The translations under genes and the position numbers were made by a program. Positions 37,230-44,745 of a DNA stretch of 44,745 bases are shown one piece after another; positions within the stretch are counted from its first letter, which is position 1, and each line of letters starts with the position of its first letter. Source of the stretch: Candidatus Doudnabacteria bacterium (GTDB lineage Bacteria; Patescibacteriota; Doudnabacteria; UBA920); the NCBI GenBank assembly GCA_023245895.1, contig JAHFJJ010000010.1, positions 1 through 44,745 of the forward strand, in the 5' to 3' direction. The notes under the pieces were generated by a model. The model was not told where the DNA came from. It made no database searches and saw only the letters and a program-made list of their open reading frames with translations.

Positions 37230-37250
37230 TAGTGTGTGTATTACACTAAT
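37230..37250. promoter_or_regulatory. Second palindrome of the NrtR-like operator type
   Basis: TTAGTGT-gtgtatt-ACACTAA, perfect 7-bp arms. It resembles the site in the nrtR-like promoter. TATACT follows at 37257 just before a small ORF, and the kinase-operon promoter is 80 bp on. Confidence 0.6.
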
Positions 37251-37266
37251 TAAAATATACTGTCAT

Positions 37267-37413
37267 ATGAACCTTAAACAACCCCCTAAAACCCCTGTAG
37301 TTAGTGTTAAAAACGCCCTTTCCGCCTCGTTGACAAAAATAGCGCTTTTGGCTATTATTAGCGGTCAAACCAAAGCAATATTTATAGACAAAAGACAAGG
37401 GAATTGGGGCTAA
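37267..37413 (+). CDS. Possible 48-residue leaderless ORF
   Basis: Starts MNLKQPPKTPVVSVKNALSA and ends IDKRQGNWG. TATACT lies 5 nt before ATG with the operator at the -35 region, as for other leaderless genes here. However, it contains the promoter of the next operon, so it may be chance. Low confidence. Confidence 0.25.
   Translation: MNLKQPPKTPVVSVKNALSASLTKIALLAIISGQTKAIFIDKRQGNWG
37330..37358 (+). promoter_or_regulatory. Promoter of the PP2C-kinase-VWA operon
   Basis: TTGACA (37330-37335), 17 bp, TATTAT (37353-37358). The ~180-nt leader contains a CAAGG...TGGGGC-taaaact-GGCCCCA...CTTG stem. Confidence 0.7.
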
Positions 37414-37546
37414 AACTGGCCCCAGCTCTCTTGCCTTATGTTTTAGTTGGGCAGGAAGTTCTTTGACAATTCGTTTAGTGTTTTAGCTTCACTGTTTTTA
37501 GGAAACTGTTGTAGTAGTAAAATTCGGTTGAAGGGAGACGTTGAAC

Positions 37547-38503
37547 ATGCAAGACAGAGTATGGGTAGGTTCGGCGGCAATGCCCGGCCCGACCCATTAC
37601 CGAAGAAGGATAAACCGCCAGGACCAGGTGTTTTACGTCCGTTATGGCAAATGGATTGTCGGAGCCATTGCGGACGGCTGTTCTGCGGCGCGCTTAAGCG
37701 AAGTAGGCGCAGGCAACCTTGTGCACGCCGCGGTCCAGATTCTGATGCAAAGTGTGTTTGAAGGGCTGCCGATGGACAAAGTACCGGACTTCTTTTCAGC
37801 AATGATGAAGAAATTCCTGTACTCAAAAATCGCCGCATTCCCCTTCGGCAAACAGTATTTGCAAAGACTGGGCCGCTCCACTGAGCCGGCCTTTTGGTTT
37901 TTGCCTAAAGCAACAAAAGCCCCGCCTGCTAATTTGCACGCGGACGCGTTCATGTACCTGGCCATTGAGGAGTTGTATCAAGCAACTTTACTAGCCGGCC
38001 TGGTGCACGAAGATGAAGGCGGAATAATTTTAGTGCGCGGCGACGGCAGAGTTAGTGTGGACGGCGCAGTTACTGTGTTCGACTATAACAACATGCCGCC
38101 GTACTTCGCCTACGATTTCGCCTTAGACCAATATCCGGGACCGGCCGAAGACCTGCAAGTCAAAACCGTTAGAGTGCCGGCGGGCTTTAGCCGCGCGGCA
38201 TTTACCAGCGACGGTTGGAACTGGGACCTTACACAAACCCATCCGTTTGGCCTGTGGAATTTATCGGCTTTTGAGTCATGGCTGTTAGACCAAAACAACA
38301 GCCGCGCCCAGGCAAAACCAACCAAACCCAACCTGACGCCGGAAGAGGCCTGGCAGTTGTATCGGCCTGAAGAAGTCAATAACCTGGCCCGAAGGCTGGT
38401 TAAGAACCCAATTACACCCTCAGGGGTAGTGTTGGTTACCGACGACCTTTCCGGCATTTTTGTAGAAAGGGAGGTGTTCAATGACAACGGTGCAAGTCGG
38501 TAA
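37547..38503 (+). CDS. PP2C-like protein phosphatase (TerY-P-type)
   Basis: Start at ATG 37547 (MQDRVWVGSAAMPG) with AAGGGAG 9 nt upstream, not the TTG of the track. 318 aa. Metal-site motifs of the PPM fold are visible though divergent: GAIADGCSAARLSEVGA (about residue 42, for ADGhG), ILVRGDGRVSVDG (for GDSR), RAAFTSDGWNWD (for SDGLWD) and VVLVTDDLSGIFVER (for DDxT). It should remove phosphate from Ser/Thr and oppose the kinase encoded by the overlapping next gene (23-nt overlap, translational coupling). Confidence 0.8.
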   Translation: MQDRVWVGSAAMPGPTHYRRRINRQDQVFYVRYGKWIVGAIADGCSAARLSEVGAGNLVHAAVQILMQSVFEGLPMDKVPDFFSAMMKKFLYSKIAAFPFGKQYLQRLGRSTEPAFWFLPKATKAPPANLHADAFMYLAIEELYQATLLAGLVHEDEGGIILVRGDGRVSVDGAVTVFDYNNMPPYFAYDFALDQYPGPAEDLQVKTVRVPAGFSRAAFTSDGWNWDLTQTHPFGLWNLSAFESWLLDQNNSRAQAKPTKPNLTPEEAWQLYRPEEVNNLARRLVKNPITPSGVVLVTDDLSGIFVEREVFNDNGASR

Positions 38504-40358
38504 CGAACGAGTCCGCCTGACAGATCTGTTAGGCCGCGGCTCTATGGCCGATGTTTACAGGGCGCGGGTTTCGGGCAAAGATGTGGCGGTGAAAATTTAC
38601 CAATACAACGATCCCGAAAAGGAACCCATGCGGCCTATTCGGGCCAAAAAAATCCCGCTCATGACCAGCATGCAACTGCCCGACGCCATTTATCCGCCGC
38701 GGCAACCGGCCTACTCGGACACCGGCAGCGAATTTTTGGGTTTTGCCATGGACCTCTTTCCCCGCGGCTACATTCCTCTCGGTGAAATGTATTCCGAGAG
38801 TTTTTGGGCCGCCAACCTGTTTAGCCCAACCAAAGCCTTGGCTGTAATGCGCGGACTCCGCGAGTTTGTGCTGTCTGTCCATAAGGCCAACCTCGTGATT
38901 TGCGACTTTAACCCGGGCAATGCCCAGTTCACGCTGTCAAACCTCGGGTCGGTAATTGGCGGGGATGCGGATTCATACCAAATTCCCGGCTTTAACGGCA
39001 TTGAGATACATCGTGACTACGGCGCGCCGCGGCTGGCTAACATAGACCTGTCTCATGGCGCAATGCCTTTCCTTCCCGAAGACGACTGGTGGTCTTACTA
39101 CATCCATTTTGTCACAGCCTTAACGCGCGGCGGCCATCCGTTTCGCGGCAAAGGCAAGTGGTTTAATGAGATGAAGCAGACCTACAAAAATACCATGGAG
39201 CGCGTATTGGCCGGTGTTTCAATATTCGACCAACGCGCCGAACCCGTGGGCCAGTCCCTCCCGATTGTCATTATGCCCGACGAAGTTCTGAGCCATTTGG
39301 CCGAAGTGCTTGTGACTAAAAAACGAGCGCAAGGCCCAATGCCGGAATGGGTGCTAGGCATGGCCTTCCAACGCTGCCCGGCCTGCAGCCAAGAGCATGC
39401 CAGGAAGAGCTGTCCGTTTTGCAAGAAAGTGGTCTTTGTGCAGCAAGTTATTTCTACTGCCAAGATTGAACGGACGGTAATTTTCCAAAGCAAGTTCGCG
39501 ATTGCGGCCAGCGCGCTAGACAACGAAGACATTCTGCTGATTGTCCGCCAAGGCAACAAGTTCGTGCATTTCAAGTGCGCACTCGACGGCCAAGTTAAGC
39601 TTCAGCAGGAACAAGCCCTCATTCTCGACCCCAACAGGGATTACGAAGTCAAGCTCGGCCCGGCTTTTACTGCCGTGGCTGACGCGGATTCTTTAACCAT
39701 CCTCCAATCCGCAACCGGACAAGTTGCCAGCAAAACCACTACTACCAACTTTTTGTCGAAGCCCATTTTTTCTGTTGGCGCCCATGTTTATCGCGGCGTC
39801 GGCTCAAGCATTATGGCCTGGCAGAATGCAGGTGGTATTTGGGGCTTCCGTCCGGTACCCGCCCAAGTTCCGTCTGGGGCCACGTGGTACCAAGCCACAA
39901 TGACCGGACTGGTAATTATGACCTTGGTCAACGGCCGCTACGAGTGGACGTTGCTGCAAGGCAACTTCCGGCACAAGCTGGAAGTCCAGGGCTTGCGCAG
40001 CAATGAACGGATTGTGCGCCAGTACGCAGTTTCCGACTCTTCCTCCGTTGTTGTATTACGGATTGTGGAGTCCACGCGCGGCAAAATTGCCACGCTGGTC
40101 GACCATTTCGACATCGCGAGCAAAAAACTTTCGAGTTCGCGCTACGATGAAGAACCAATTGACCAGGCGGCATACCTTTCCGGCGTACTCTTGTTTGCTT
40201 CCGATGAAGGGATTGTGCGGTGGAAACTGGGCGAGGATCCAAAAACCTTACCCGGCACCGAACAGTTCGTCGCGGCAGGCACCAAGCTGTACCTGGTCGG
40301 CAAGGGAACCATTGTCGCAGTTACTAACAGTAAAGTCTCGATTCTGAAAGCAAAGTAG
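38481..40358 (+). CDS. Ser/Thr protein kinase with zinc ribbon and C-terminal beta-rich domain
   Basis: 625 aa, AAGGGAGG before ATG. Gly loop LLGRGSMADVYRA, Lys-38 in VAVKIY, catalytic segment LVICDFNPGN (near residue 140, HRD-like Asp with Asn) and GGDADSYQI in place of DFG (near 160). After ~290 a zinc ribbon CPAC...CPFC, then ~300 residues of beta-rich sequence (AYLSGVLLFASDEGIVRWKLG) that could be a propeller. This matches the kinase of TerY-P triads, where a kinase, PP2C and VWA protein act together in stress signalling. Confidence 0.85.
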   Translation: MTTVQVGNERVRLTDLLGRGSMADVYRARVSGKDVAVKIYQYNDPEKEPMRPIRAKKIPLMTSMQLPDAIYPPRQPAYSDTGSEFLGFAMDLFPRGYIPLGEMYSESFWAANLFSPTKALAVMRGLREFVLSVHKANLVICDFNPGNAQFTLSNLGSVIGGDADSYQIPGFNGIEIHRDYGAPRLANIDLSHGAMPFLPEDDWWSYYIHFVTALTRGGHPFRGKGKWFNEMKQTYKNTMERVLAGVSIFDQRAEPVGQSLPIVIMPDEVLSHLAEVLVTKKRAQGPMPEWVLGMAFQRCPACSQEHARKSCPFCKKVVFVQQVISTAKIERTVIFQSKFAIAASALDNEDILLIVRQGNKFVHFKCALDGQVKLQQEQALILDPNRDYEVKLGPAFTAVADADSLTILQSATGQVASKTTTTNFLSKPIFSVGAHVYRGVGSSIMAWQNAGGIWGFRPVPAQVPSGATWYQATMTGLVIMTLVNGRYEWTLLQGNFRHKLEVQGLRSNERIVRQYAVSDSSSVVVLRIVESTRGKIATLVDHFDIASKKLSSSRYDEEPIDQAAYLSGVLLFASDEGIVRWKLGEDPKTLPGTEQFVAAGTKLYLVGKGTIVAVTNSKVSILKAK

Positions 40359-40374
40359 AAGGAGAGAAACAGCG

Positions 40375-42357
40375 ATGCTTGATAAGTACGTATCTCACTT
40401 TCAAAGCGGAACTCCGCCGGCCAAACCTTTCGCGGTTGCCGGCCGGGCAATCCGAGGTAAAAAACCAAAAGACTTCGAAAAACTGACGGACGACCCAAAC
40501 AGAAAGATTGTAATGATGTTTGGGCCGGACGGCATGCATGAGGCCATTGGCAAAACCCACTACGGCGTCATGCTGGACGTGGCATGCTACAACGCGGCTT
40601 ACCTTGAAGGAAAAGTTAACGACGGCTTCCAGTTCAAAATGGTCGTTTTTCCAGAGGGGGGAGCCGTGAAGTTGGCAACCTGGCCAAATGTCGCTGAATT
40701 AGTGGCGGAAATATATCCCGCCATTGCTTCAAACGTCCGCCGGGCACTACCGGCGCTAAAAACCACGCTTTGGGAAACCTGGAACTCGCAAGCAATTTCT
40801 CGCGGTTTTCCGGTTCCCAAAAGCAAAGACAGAAGCGCTTTTCTCGAGGTGGAAGAAACCGGCAACCAGGACAAGCGGTTCATGACTTACGAACGTTTTC
40901 TGTCCAGCGCCCGCGACGCTTTTTCTGTCCGCGCGTTCCTTTACTTCACCGTCCACCTTCGCGAACAGTTTTCCGGCGACGGCTACACCACAAATGCAAC
41001 AGGGCAGCAAGCAGTTATGGAATACATCTGCCGCAGCCCAGAAAAAATTTCCGATCTCGGAGATCATCGGATCATCGACCTCAACGTTCAGTTACCAACG
41101 ACCGCAACAACCAAAGGAGCACCGACCATGAAAAATTCCGCGACCGTAAAAAACGGGGCATGTGAAATCCCGGGCTGGTACGACGAAAGCATTATTGCCA
41201 ATCCGTTCTACCAACCCAACCCGAACCTCATTCAGCAAGAATCCTACCGCATCGCTTCGGCCAGAGGAGTCCGCAAGGCCTGCAGCGACAAAGTCCGGGT
41301 TTGCCGACTGCACGTGGACGAACAGCCGGGATTTACCTGGCCTCTGACTGTCTGCGACCCCAAGTCGGGAAAAGTCACGCGTTACATCCCCTCCTTCCTG
41401 AAGCCGGCGACCGAATACCCCAAGTGGTGGACCGAAGGGCCCAACACCCTGGTGTTCTACGACGCTCCGGTCCAAATGGCCGAGCTCGCGACCATTATGG
41501 GCGGCAACCTTTCGGTTAACAACGCGTGGAACGGAACACGTAAGTCACTGGAATACGACTTCCGCAACGCCGCGCACATTACCACGCACGCCTTTACCAT
41601 CGACTTCCACCCCTTCACCGCGCGGTTCGACATGCACCACTACCAGGCACGGCCAAACAACCGTTTCGGTTTGCCGGTCGGAGCTCATCCCACGCCGTTC
41701 CTTACCAACCCGCAAATTCCTTTCCCCATCCTCAAGCCGGAGCATGTCTGGCACCCTGAACATAACCCCAAAGGCGACTTCCGGCCCATTACCACAGACC
41801 GTAAAATGATTGACGAGATGTGGGAATACGTCAACAAGCTCAAAGAAGTCTGGTTGTGGAATATGCACTGCCACAGGTTTACGTTTGGTTCTTCGTTGGA
41901 CCCAGCGGTCATGGCAGGCGCATATAACCACCACTTCATGCGCGGTTGGCTGGAAGCAGAGCCGCTGTTCTTTCCCAAAGGCCTTACATGGCGCACTGAA
42001 TTCTTTGGGGTCCATGGTCCGGAATTTGAGATTGCGGATGACGAAAACGCGCAACCCACCTTCAACGTTCTTCAGTTGTTCGACGGCTTCCCCGACCAGG
42101 GAATTGCCCCGTACGACCTGATTGTCTACTCCGGGCAGGCAAAATTCAACTGCGTTATCCGCACCATGCAACAGGGCGCGGAACACGCAGAAAAGAGCGG
42201 CCGCAACGAAGTCATTCAGCGCATGGTGTTTTTGGATGATACCTCCAACGCCATTATTGGCACCGAAGAGCAAGGGGCAAAAGACCTCGAGGCTCTCAAG
42301 GCCAAAGGCATGCGCGTCGAAACAACCAACACCTTCAACCTGTACGACGTACTGTAG
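40375..42357 (+). CDS. 660-residue protein of unknown family in the TerY-P-like operon
   Basis: Ribosome site GGAGAG before ATG 40375. Two parts are seen. Residues 1-~240 are alpha/beta (KIVMMFGPDGMHEAIGKTHYG; FKMVVFPEGGAVKLATWPN). After the linker LPTTATTKGAPT, residues ~252-660 are rich in Trp, His, Pro and Tyr (EHVWHPEHNPKGDFRPI; LWNMHCHRFTFGSSLDP). AAAGGAG lies 8 nt before an in-frame ATG at 41128 exactly at the linker, so the second part may also be made alone or the gene is a fusion. No membrane helix or known motif. Probably the substrate or effector of the kinase/phosphatase pair; inferred from position. Confidence 0.7.
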   Translation: MLDKYVSHFQSGTPPAKPFAVAGRAIRGKKPKDFEKLTDDPNRKIVMMFGPDGMHEAIGKTHYGVMLDVACYNAAYLEGKVNDGFQFKMVVFPEGGAVKLATWPNVAELVAEIYPAIASNVRRALPALKTTLWETWNSQAISRGFPVPKSKDRSAFLEVEETGNQDKRFMTYERFLSSARDAFSVRAFLYFTVHLREQFSGDGYTTNATGQQAVMEYICRSPEKISDLGDHRIIDLNVQLPTTATTKGAPTMKNSATVKNGACEIPGWYDESIIANPFYQPNPNLIQQESYRIASARGVRKACSDKVRVCRLHVDEQPGFTWPLTVCDPKSGKVTRYIPSFLKPATEYPKWWTEGPNTLVFYDAPVQMAELATIMGGNLSVNNAWNGTRKSLEYDFRNAAHITTHAFTIDFHPFTARFDMHHYQARPNNRFGLPVGAHPTPFLTNPQIPFPILKPEHVWHPEHNPKGDFRPITTDRKMIDEMWEYVNKLKEVWLWNMHCHRFTFGSSLDPAVMAGAYNHHFMRGWLEAEPLFFPKGLTWRTEFFGVHGPEFEIADDENAQPTFNVLQLFDGFPDQGIAPYDLIVYSGQAKFNCVIRTMQQGAEHAEKSGRNEVIQRMVFLDDTSNAIIGTEEQGAKDLEALKAKGMRVETTNTFNLYDVL

Positions 42358-42371
42358 AAAGGAGACCATTG

Positions 42372-43388
42372 ATGAACGCACACTCCGTCGTAGTTCCCTT
42401 TTACGATGGCGATGAGGCCGACTTGGCCCAAGCCATTACCGCGGGCGTTGCCGCCAGCGCGCTACCTACTGTGGTAGCGCAAAGCGCGGCCACCGCCCAA
42501 AGCTCCGAAGGCGAAGCCATTGTCGGCGCCATTGTCATTGACCGCTCCGGCAGCCTGGAGAAAAAAAAGCTGGCCGTAGTGGAAGGCGTCCGACTATTCC
42601 GCACTGCGGTCATGAAGAGCACCGAGCGGCGCAAAATGCAGCTCGCGGTTCTTTTTTTCAACCATGGTGTTGCTGAATGGAACCCATTCGGCACTCCCGA
42701 CCCTTTCATGTCCATGGTGGAGGGGCACGCCCGCTGTATGCCTGAACTGGCCGAGGCCGCTTACAAGCCTAGCGGAAGCACGGCGCTCTATAAAGCCTAT
42801 CTGCAGGCAGTCGCTTCCTGCGACCTGATGGCCAAAAGCGTAGAAGAAAGCCTGGGCGTGGATGTCCGCCAGGTCATCATTGGCGTTGGCGACGGCTTCG
42901 ATAACAATTCGACAAAAGACGACCTTATGCACTTGCGTAGCATTATTAAGCGCAGGCGCCTGCAAGAAAACTGGACCGGCATGTTCTTTGGGATATGCGA
43001 TCCGGAAATGCTGGAAGCAGTCGCCACCCTTGTCGGCCGTTCCTGGCACGGCATGGCTGCGGATGAACAGAAAGCCTTTGAGCTGGAAGTTTTCCGGGCC
43101 GTAGGCTGTGGAACGGAGGACAAGCGCCTGGCCAAGGCCATAAATGCCATTGCCCACGGCAACACACATGCCAACATGGGCCAGTTCGGCAACGACGACG
43201 TTGGCATGGGTCTTTCCGAAAACCTGGTGGAGACCTTCCCCAGCGACGGCGATGAAATCCGGGATATGATTGGCGTGAAAATGTCCAGCACGTTCATAAG
43301 GGCGTCGCAGGGCAAAATCACGGCCAACGTACCGCTCGCCCAGCAAATGGCAACACCCGATCCGGCAGGCAGCGGTAGCTTCGTTTAG
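42372..43388 (+). CDS. VWA-domain protein, TerY-like
   Basis: Start ATG 42372 with AAAGGAG 7 nt upstream; the track begins at the TTG one codon before. 338 aa. The metal-ion-dependent adhesion site is complete: DRSGS (about residue 56), Thr in KPSGSTALYKA (about 134) and Asp in IIGVGDGFDNNS (about 173). C-terminal part FELEVFRAVGCGTEDKRLAKAINAIAHG is helical. There is no zinc ribbon, unlike many TerY proteins. It is cytoplasmic and the last gene of the operon. Confidence 0.85.
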   Translation: MNAHSVVVPFYDGDEADLAQAITAGVAASALPTVVAQSAATAQSSEGEAIVGAIVIDRSGSLEKKKLAVVEGVRLFRTAVMKSTERRKMQLAVLFFNHGVAEWNPFGTPDPFMSMVEGHARCMPELAEAAYKPSGSTALYKAYLQAVASCDLMAKSVEESLGVDVRQVIIGVGDGFDNNSTKDDLMHLRSIIKRRRLQENWTGMFFGICDPEMLEAVATLVGRSWHGMAADEQKAFELEVFRAVGCGTEDKRLAKAINAIAHGNTHANMGQFGNDDVGMGLSENLVETFPSDGDEIRDMIGVKMSSTFIRASQGKITANVPLAQQMATPDPAGSGSFV

Positions 43389-43460
43389 GCCGAGCCGGAC
43401 AAATTAACAGGAGGAAAAGGACAGCAAAAGACTGTCCAATGAAAAGTTTTACAAGCTCAA

Positions 43461-43488
43461 AGGGCACGCGACAACTGTTGCGTGCCCT
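43461..43488 (+). terminator. Terminator of the PP2C-kinase-VWA operon
   Basis: AGGGCACGCGACA-ac-TGTTGCGTGCCCT followed by TATTTTATT. A 35-codon ATG frame from 43439 runs through it and is not called. Confidence 0.85.
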
Positions 43489-43613
43489 TATTTTATTCCC
43501 AAAATTTTCAATATTTTGTTACACCAAGACTATATTTATAAAGTAGATACTACTAAATTCGACAAGTATAATTTAAGCAAACCATAATTTCCTATGCCGG
43601 AAAAATAGCTGAT

Positions 43614-43661
43614 ATGGGCACCCTCTATAAAATTCTGTTGAAGTACCGAGAGGTGCCCATC
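43614..43661. other. Long hairpin in intergenic region
   Basis: ATGGGCACC...GGTGCCCAT with partial inner CTCT...AGAG pairing. Together with the terminator at 43686 it could mark a small non-coding RNA of about 110-150 nt; no convincing promoter was found (TATAAT at about 43566 lacks a -35). Confidence 0.4.
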
Positions 43662-43685
43662 TAGTTCTAATTCAGGCCATGAGAA

Positions 43686-43729
43686 AAGCCGCTATCGTCA
43701 GCCCGAAAGGTATTGATAGCGGCTTTTTT
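43686..43729 (+). terminator. Intrinsic terminator
   Basis: AAGCCGCTATC ... GATAGCGGCTT followed by TTTTG, a perfect 11-bp stem with an 18-nt loop. Confidence 0.7.
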
Positions 43730-43740
43730 GTTGCCGTCCT

Positions 43741-43858
43741 TACGGACGGCGGCGAAGAGTTTTCGCACAGCCCTTGGGCCGTACTAAACTCATTCGTTTA
43801 GAGTTCCCCGCGTAAAGCTTGTTACGCAGAGCCCTCCTTTTGCTCGCCGCCATCCGTA
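43741..43858. repeat. Cloverleaf-like palindromic element
   Basis: Outer arms TACGGACGGCGGCGA / TCGCCGCCATCCGTA (14 of 15). Inside are three hairpins: GCCC-TT-GGGC, CTAAACTCATTCGTTTAG and GCGTAA...TTACGC. It abuts the stop of the minus-strand gene at 43871. No ORF inside. Confidence 0.65.
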
Positions 43859-43870
43859 GATGGCCGCGAG

Positions 43871-44422
43871 CTAGCTGTTTTCAGGAATGGATGCAAGGTC
43901 GATCTGAGACCCGTCGACGTTCCGATAGGTCTGCAACAAGATGTCAGGATGCATGAGTTTGGGTTGCTTTTCGTGCGTGACGTAAATGTCGTCGCCCGTG
44001 CGCCAGATCTCGATCAAATCGCGGTCGTCCCGTTTGACGATCCCGTTCCACTCGTCGAGCATGCGCCCGGCGGGGGAAAGCTTCGGCTGAAATTCATTTG
44101 GCGACGTATACTGGTCCTTGCATCCTTGCTCGACCAGAAAGTTCAGGGCGTCGTTGAGCGATTCAATCGTCTCGTCTTCGGCGAAGATGTCCAACGCCTC
44201 ATTGGCGATGTCTTCGGGAACCAAATTAACGAGTACGACACCACTCTCGTGGTCAACACCCTGCCACGAAGGGGGATTCTCGGTGCCGTTGCACACCACG
44301 ATTGTTGGCGTGTTGTTATTGACCCCATAGTTGCTGATATTCGCCCCCTCGGGGAACGCAACCACTGGGGCACCGGCGGCCGGGCGGAAACGGAGTTTTC
44401 GAGCCGAACTTACGACTTTCAT
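43871..44422 (-). CDS. 183-residue protein of unknown function
   Basis: Begins MKVVSSARKLRFRPAAGAPV. Middle region is acidic and helical (EDIANEALDIFAEDETIESLNDALNFLVEQ). The C-terminal part IVKRDDRDLIEIWRTGDDIYVTHEKQPKLMHPDILLQTYRNVDG looks like a small beta domain, faintly PGDYG-like. Ribosome site AGAGGAG and a perfect-consensus promoter precede it, so it should be well expressed. No membrane helix. Not recognised. Confidence 0.65.
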   Translation of the reverse strand: MKVVSSARKLRFRPAAGAPVVAFPEGANISNYGVNNNTPTIVVCNGTENPPSWQGVDHESGVVLVNLVPEDIANEALDIFAEDETIESLNDALNFLVEQGCKDQYTSPNEFQPKLSPAGRMLDEWNGIVKRDDRDLIEIWRTGDDIYVTHEKQPKLMHPDILLQTYRNVDGSQIDLASIPENS

Positions 44423-44525
44423 TTCTTTTCTCCTCTGAAGTTTTCTGAAGTTTTTGATTTTTATTTTTACGGGTTTGTTTCCCGGATTTGCGCGGCTTTA
44501 CTGCCGGTTACAAAAGTAACCTAAA

Positions 44526-44554
44526 ATTATATCACAAACTTAAAATTTTGTCAA
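44526..44554 (-). promoter_or_regulatory. Consensus promoter of the 183-aa gene
   Basis: Minus strand TTGACA (44549-44554), 17 bp, TATAAT (44526-44531), both hexamers perfect. Leader of about 95 nt. Confidence 0.75.
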
Positions 44555-44568
44555 CAGTATCGTCCAAA

Positions 44569-44705
44569 CCAAAAACCCTTGTCATCCCGGAAATTTTGAG
44601 TGCATCCGAAAAATTATCCGGGATCCAGAACAAACCATACATCTGGATCCCGGCTCTCGTCCGCCTGAGGCGGATCGGCCGGGATGGCACACTAAGGGTT
44701 TTTGG
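44569..44705. repeat. GTCATCCCG-type inverted repeat element (copy d) with 12-bp outer arms
   Basis: Outer CCAAAAACCCTT / AAGGGTTTTTGG (perfect), then GTCATCCCGG / CCGGGATGGCAC, then ATCCGGGATCCAGA / TCTGGATCCCGG. It contains the dispersed CCGCCTGAGGCGGATC palindrome also found at about 12893. Non-coding. Confidence 0.75.
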
Positions 44706-44745
44706 GACTCCTGTGAACAAGTTGACAAAAACCTAAAAATCCCTT

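Noticed and set aside
41545-42381. 278-aa minus-strand ORF opposite the 660-aa gene
   Set aside because: Antisense shadow of a gene with a strong ribosome site in a tight operon. I cannot exclude that the 660-aa frame is itself odd, but the operon spacing favours it.
42594-43346. 250-aa and 176-aa minus-strand ORFs opposite the VWA gene
   Set aside because: The plus strand has a complete MIDAS motif and ribosome site.
43439-43546. 35-codon ATG frame after the VWA gene
   Set aside because: It runs through the operon terminator. AGGAGG at 43411 is too far from the ATG.

Overview
The window looks like part of a Patescibacteria (CPR, Parcubacteria-like) genome. This is inferred from gene content and was not tested by search. 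Supporting signs are a compact type IV pilus cluster with a Parcubacteria-type major pilin, IMP dehydrogenase without CBS domains, a stand-alone VKOR, a PaaX/Cas2-like regulator, a ZIP transporter, many very small proteins, and widespread leaderless or nearly leaderless genes. UGA is used as a stop throughout, so the code is standard.

Layout. (1) 1-13971, minus strand: a type IV pilus operon read right to left: pilM, pilN, pilO, a small membrane protein, pilB, a degenerate receiver, pilT, pilC, major pilin, a pilin-like protein without leader, an O-antigen-ligase/TPR protein, prepilin peptidase pilD and three minor prepilins, the last cut by the window edge. Most gaps hold a different fold-back repeat. 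(2) 14101-14707: tRNA-Ile(GAU) and tRNA-Ala(UGC) with a branched palindrome and a small membrane protein between them. (3) 15002-23202: guaA, guaB and purA, the enzymes that turn IMP/XMP into GMP and IMP into adenylosuccinate. guaA and purA carry the same palindromic repeat inserted in frame.

(4) 16677-18883 is the most unusual stretch. A leaderless PaaX/Cas2-like gene has a perfect 16-bp-arm palindrome over its -35 box, and two related palindromes lie downstream. Between them a strong promoter drives two successive 18-residue poly-valine leader peptides, each followed by a terminator and an alternative antiterminator pairing, the architecture of an amino-acid attenuator. Further on are three tiny Arg/Cys-rich or Arg/Lys-rich proteins with canonical ribosome sites, interleaved with a repeated structured RNA that shows compensatory changes. 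I do not recognise this module.

(5) 23.2-28.7 kb: a CAP-domain protein, a small membrane protein, VKOR, a glycine-rich RRM protein, a ZIP transporter and a protein with three treble-clef-like zinc fingers. (6) 28.7-34.4 kb: a stress/membrane set: TelA, a carbonic-anhydrase-like zinc protein, flotillin with its NfeD/YqiJ-like partner, and a DUF4342-like protein. (7) 34.6-36.1 kb: an ECF sigma factor and a DUF5667-like membrane protein. (8) 36.5-43.4 kb: an NrtR-like Nudix regulator with flanking palindromic operators, then a four-gene operon of PP2C phosphatase, Ser/Thr kinase with zinc ribbon, an unrecognised 660-residue protein and a TerY-like VWA protein. This resembles the TerY-P phosphorylation triad and fits functionally with TelA and flotillin. 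(9) 43.4-44.7 kb: structured intergenic DNA, one unrecognised protein and a terminal inverted-repeat element.

Promoters recur as TTGACA/TTGATT-like, 17 bp, TATAAT-like. Housekeeping genes tend to start at the transcription start, while the stress genes and the small-protein module use AGGAGG sites.
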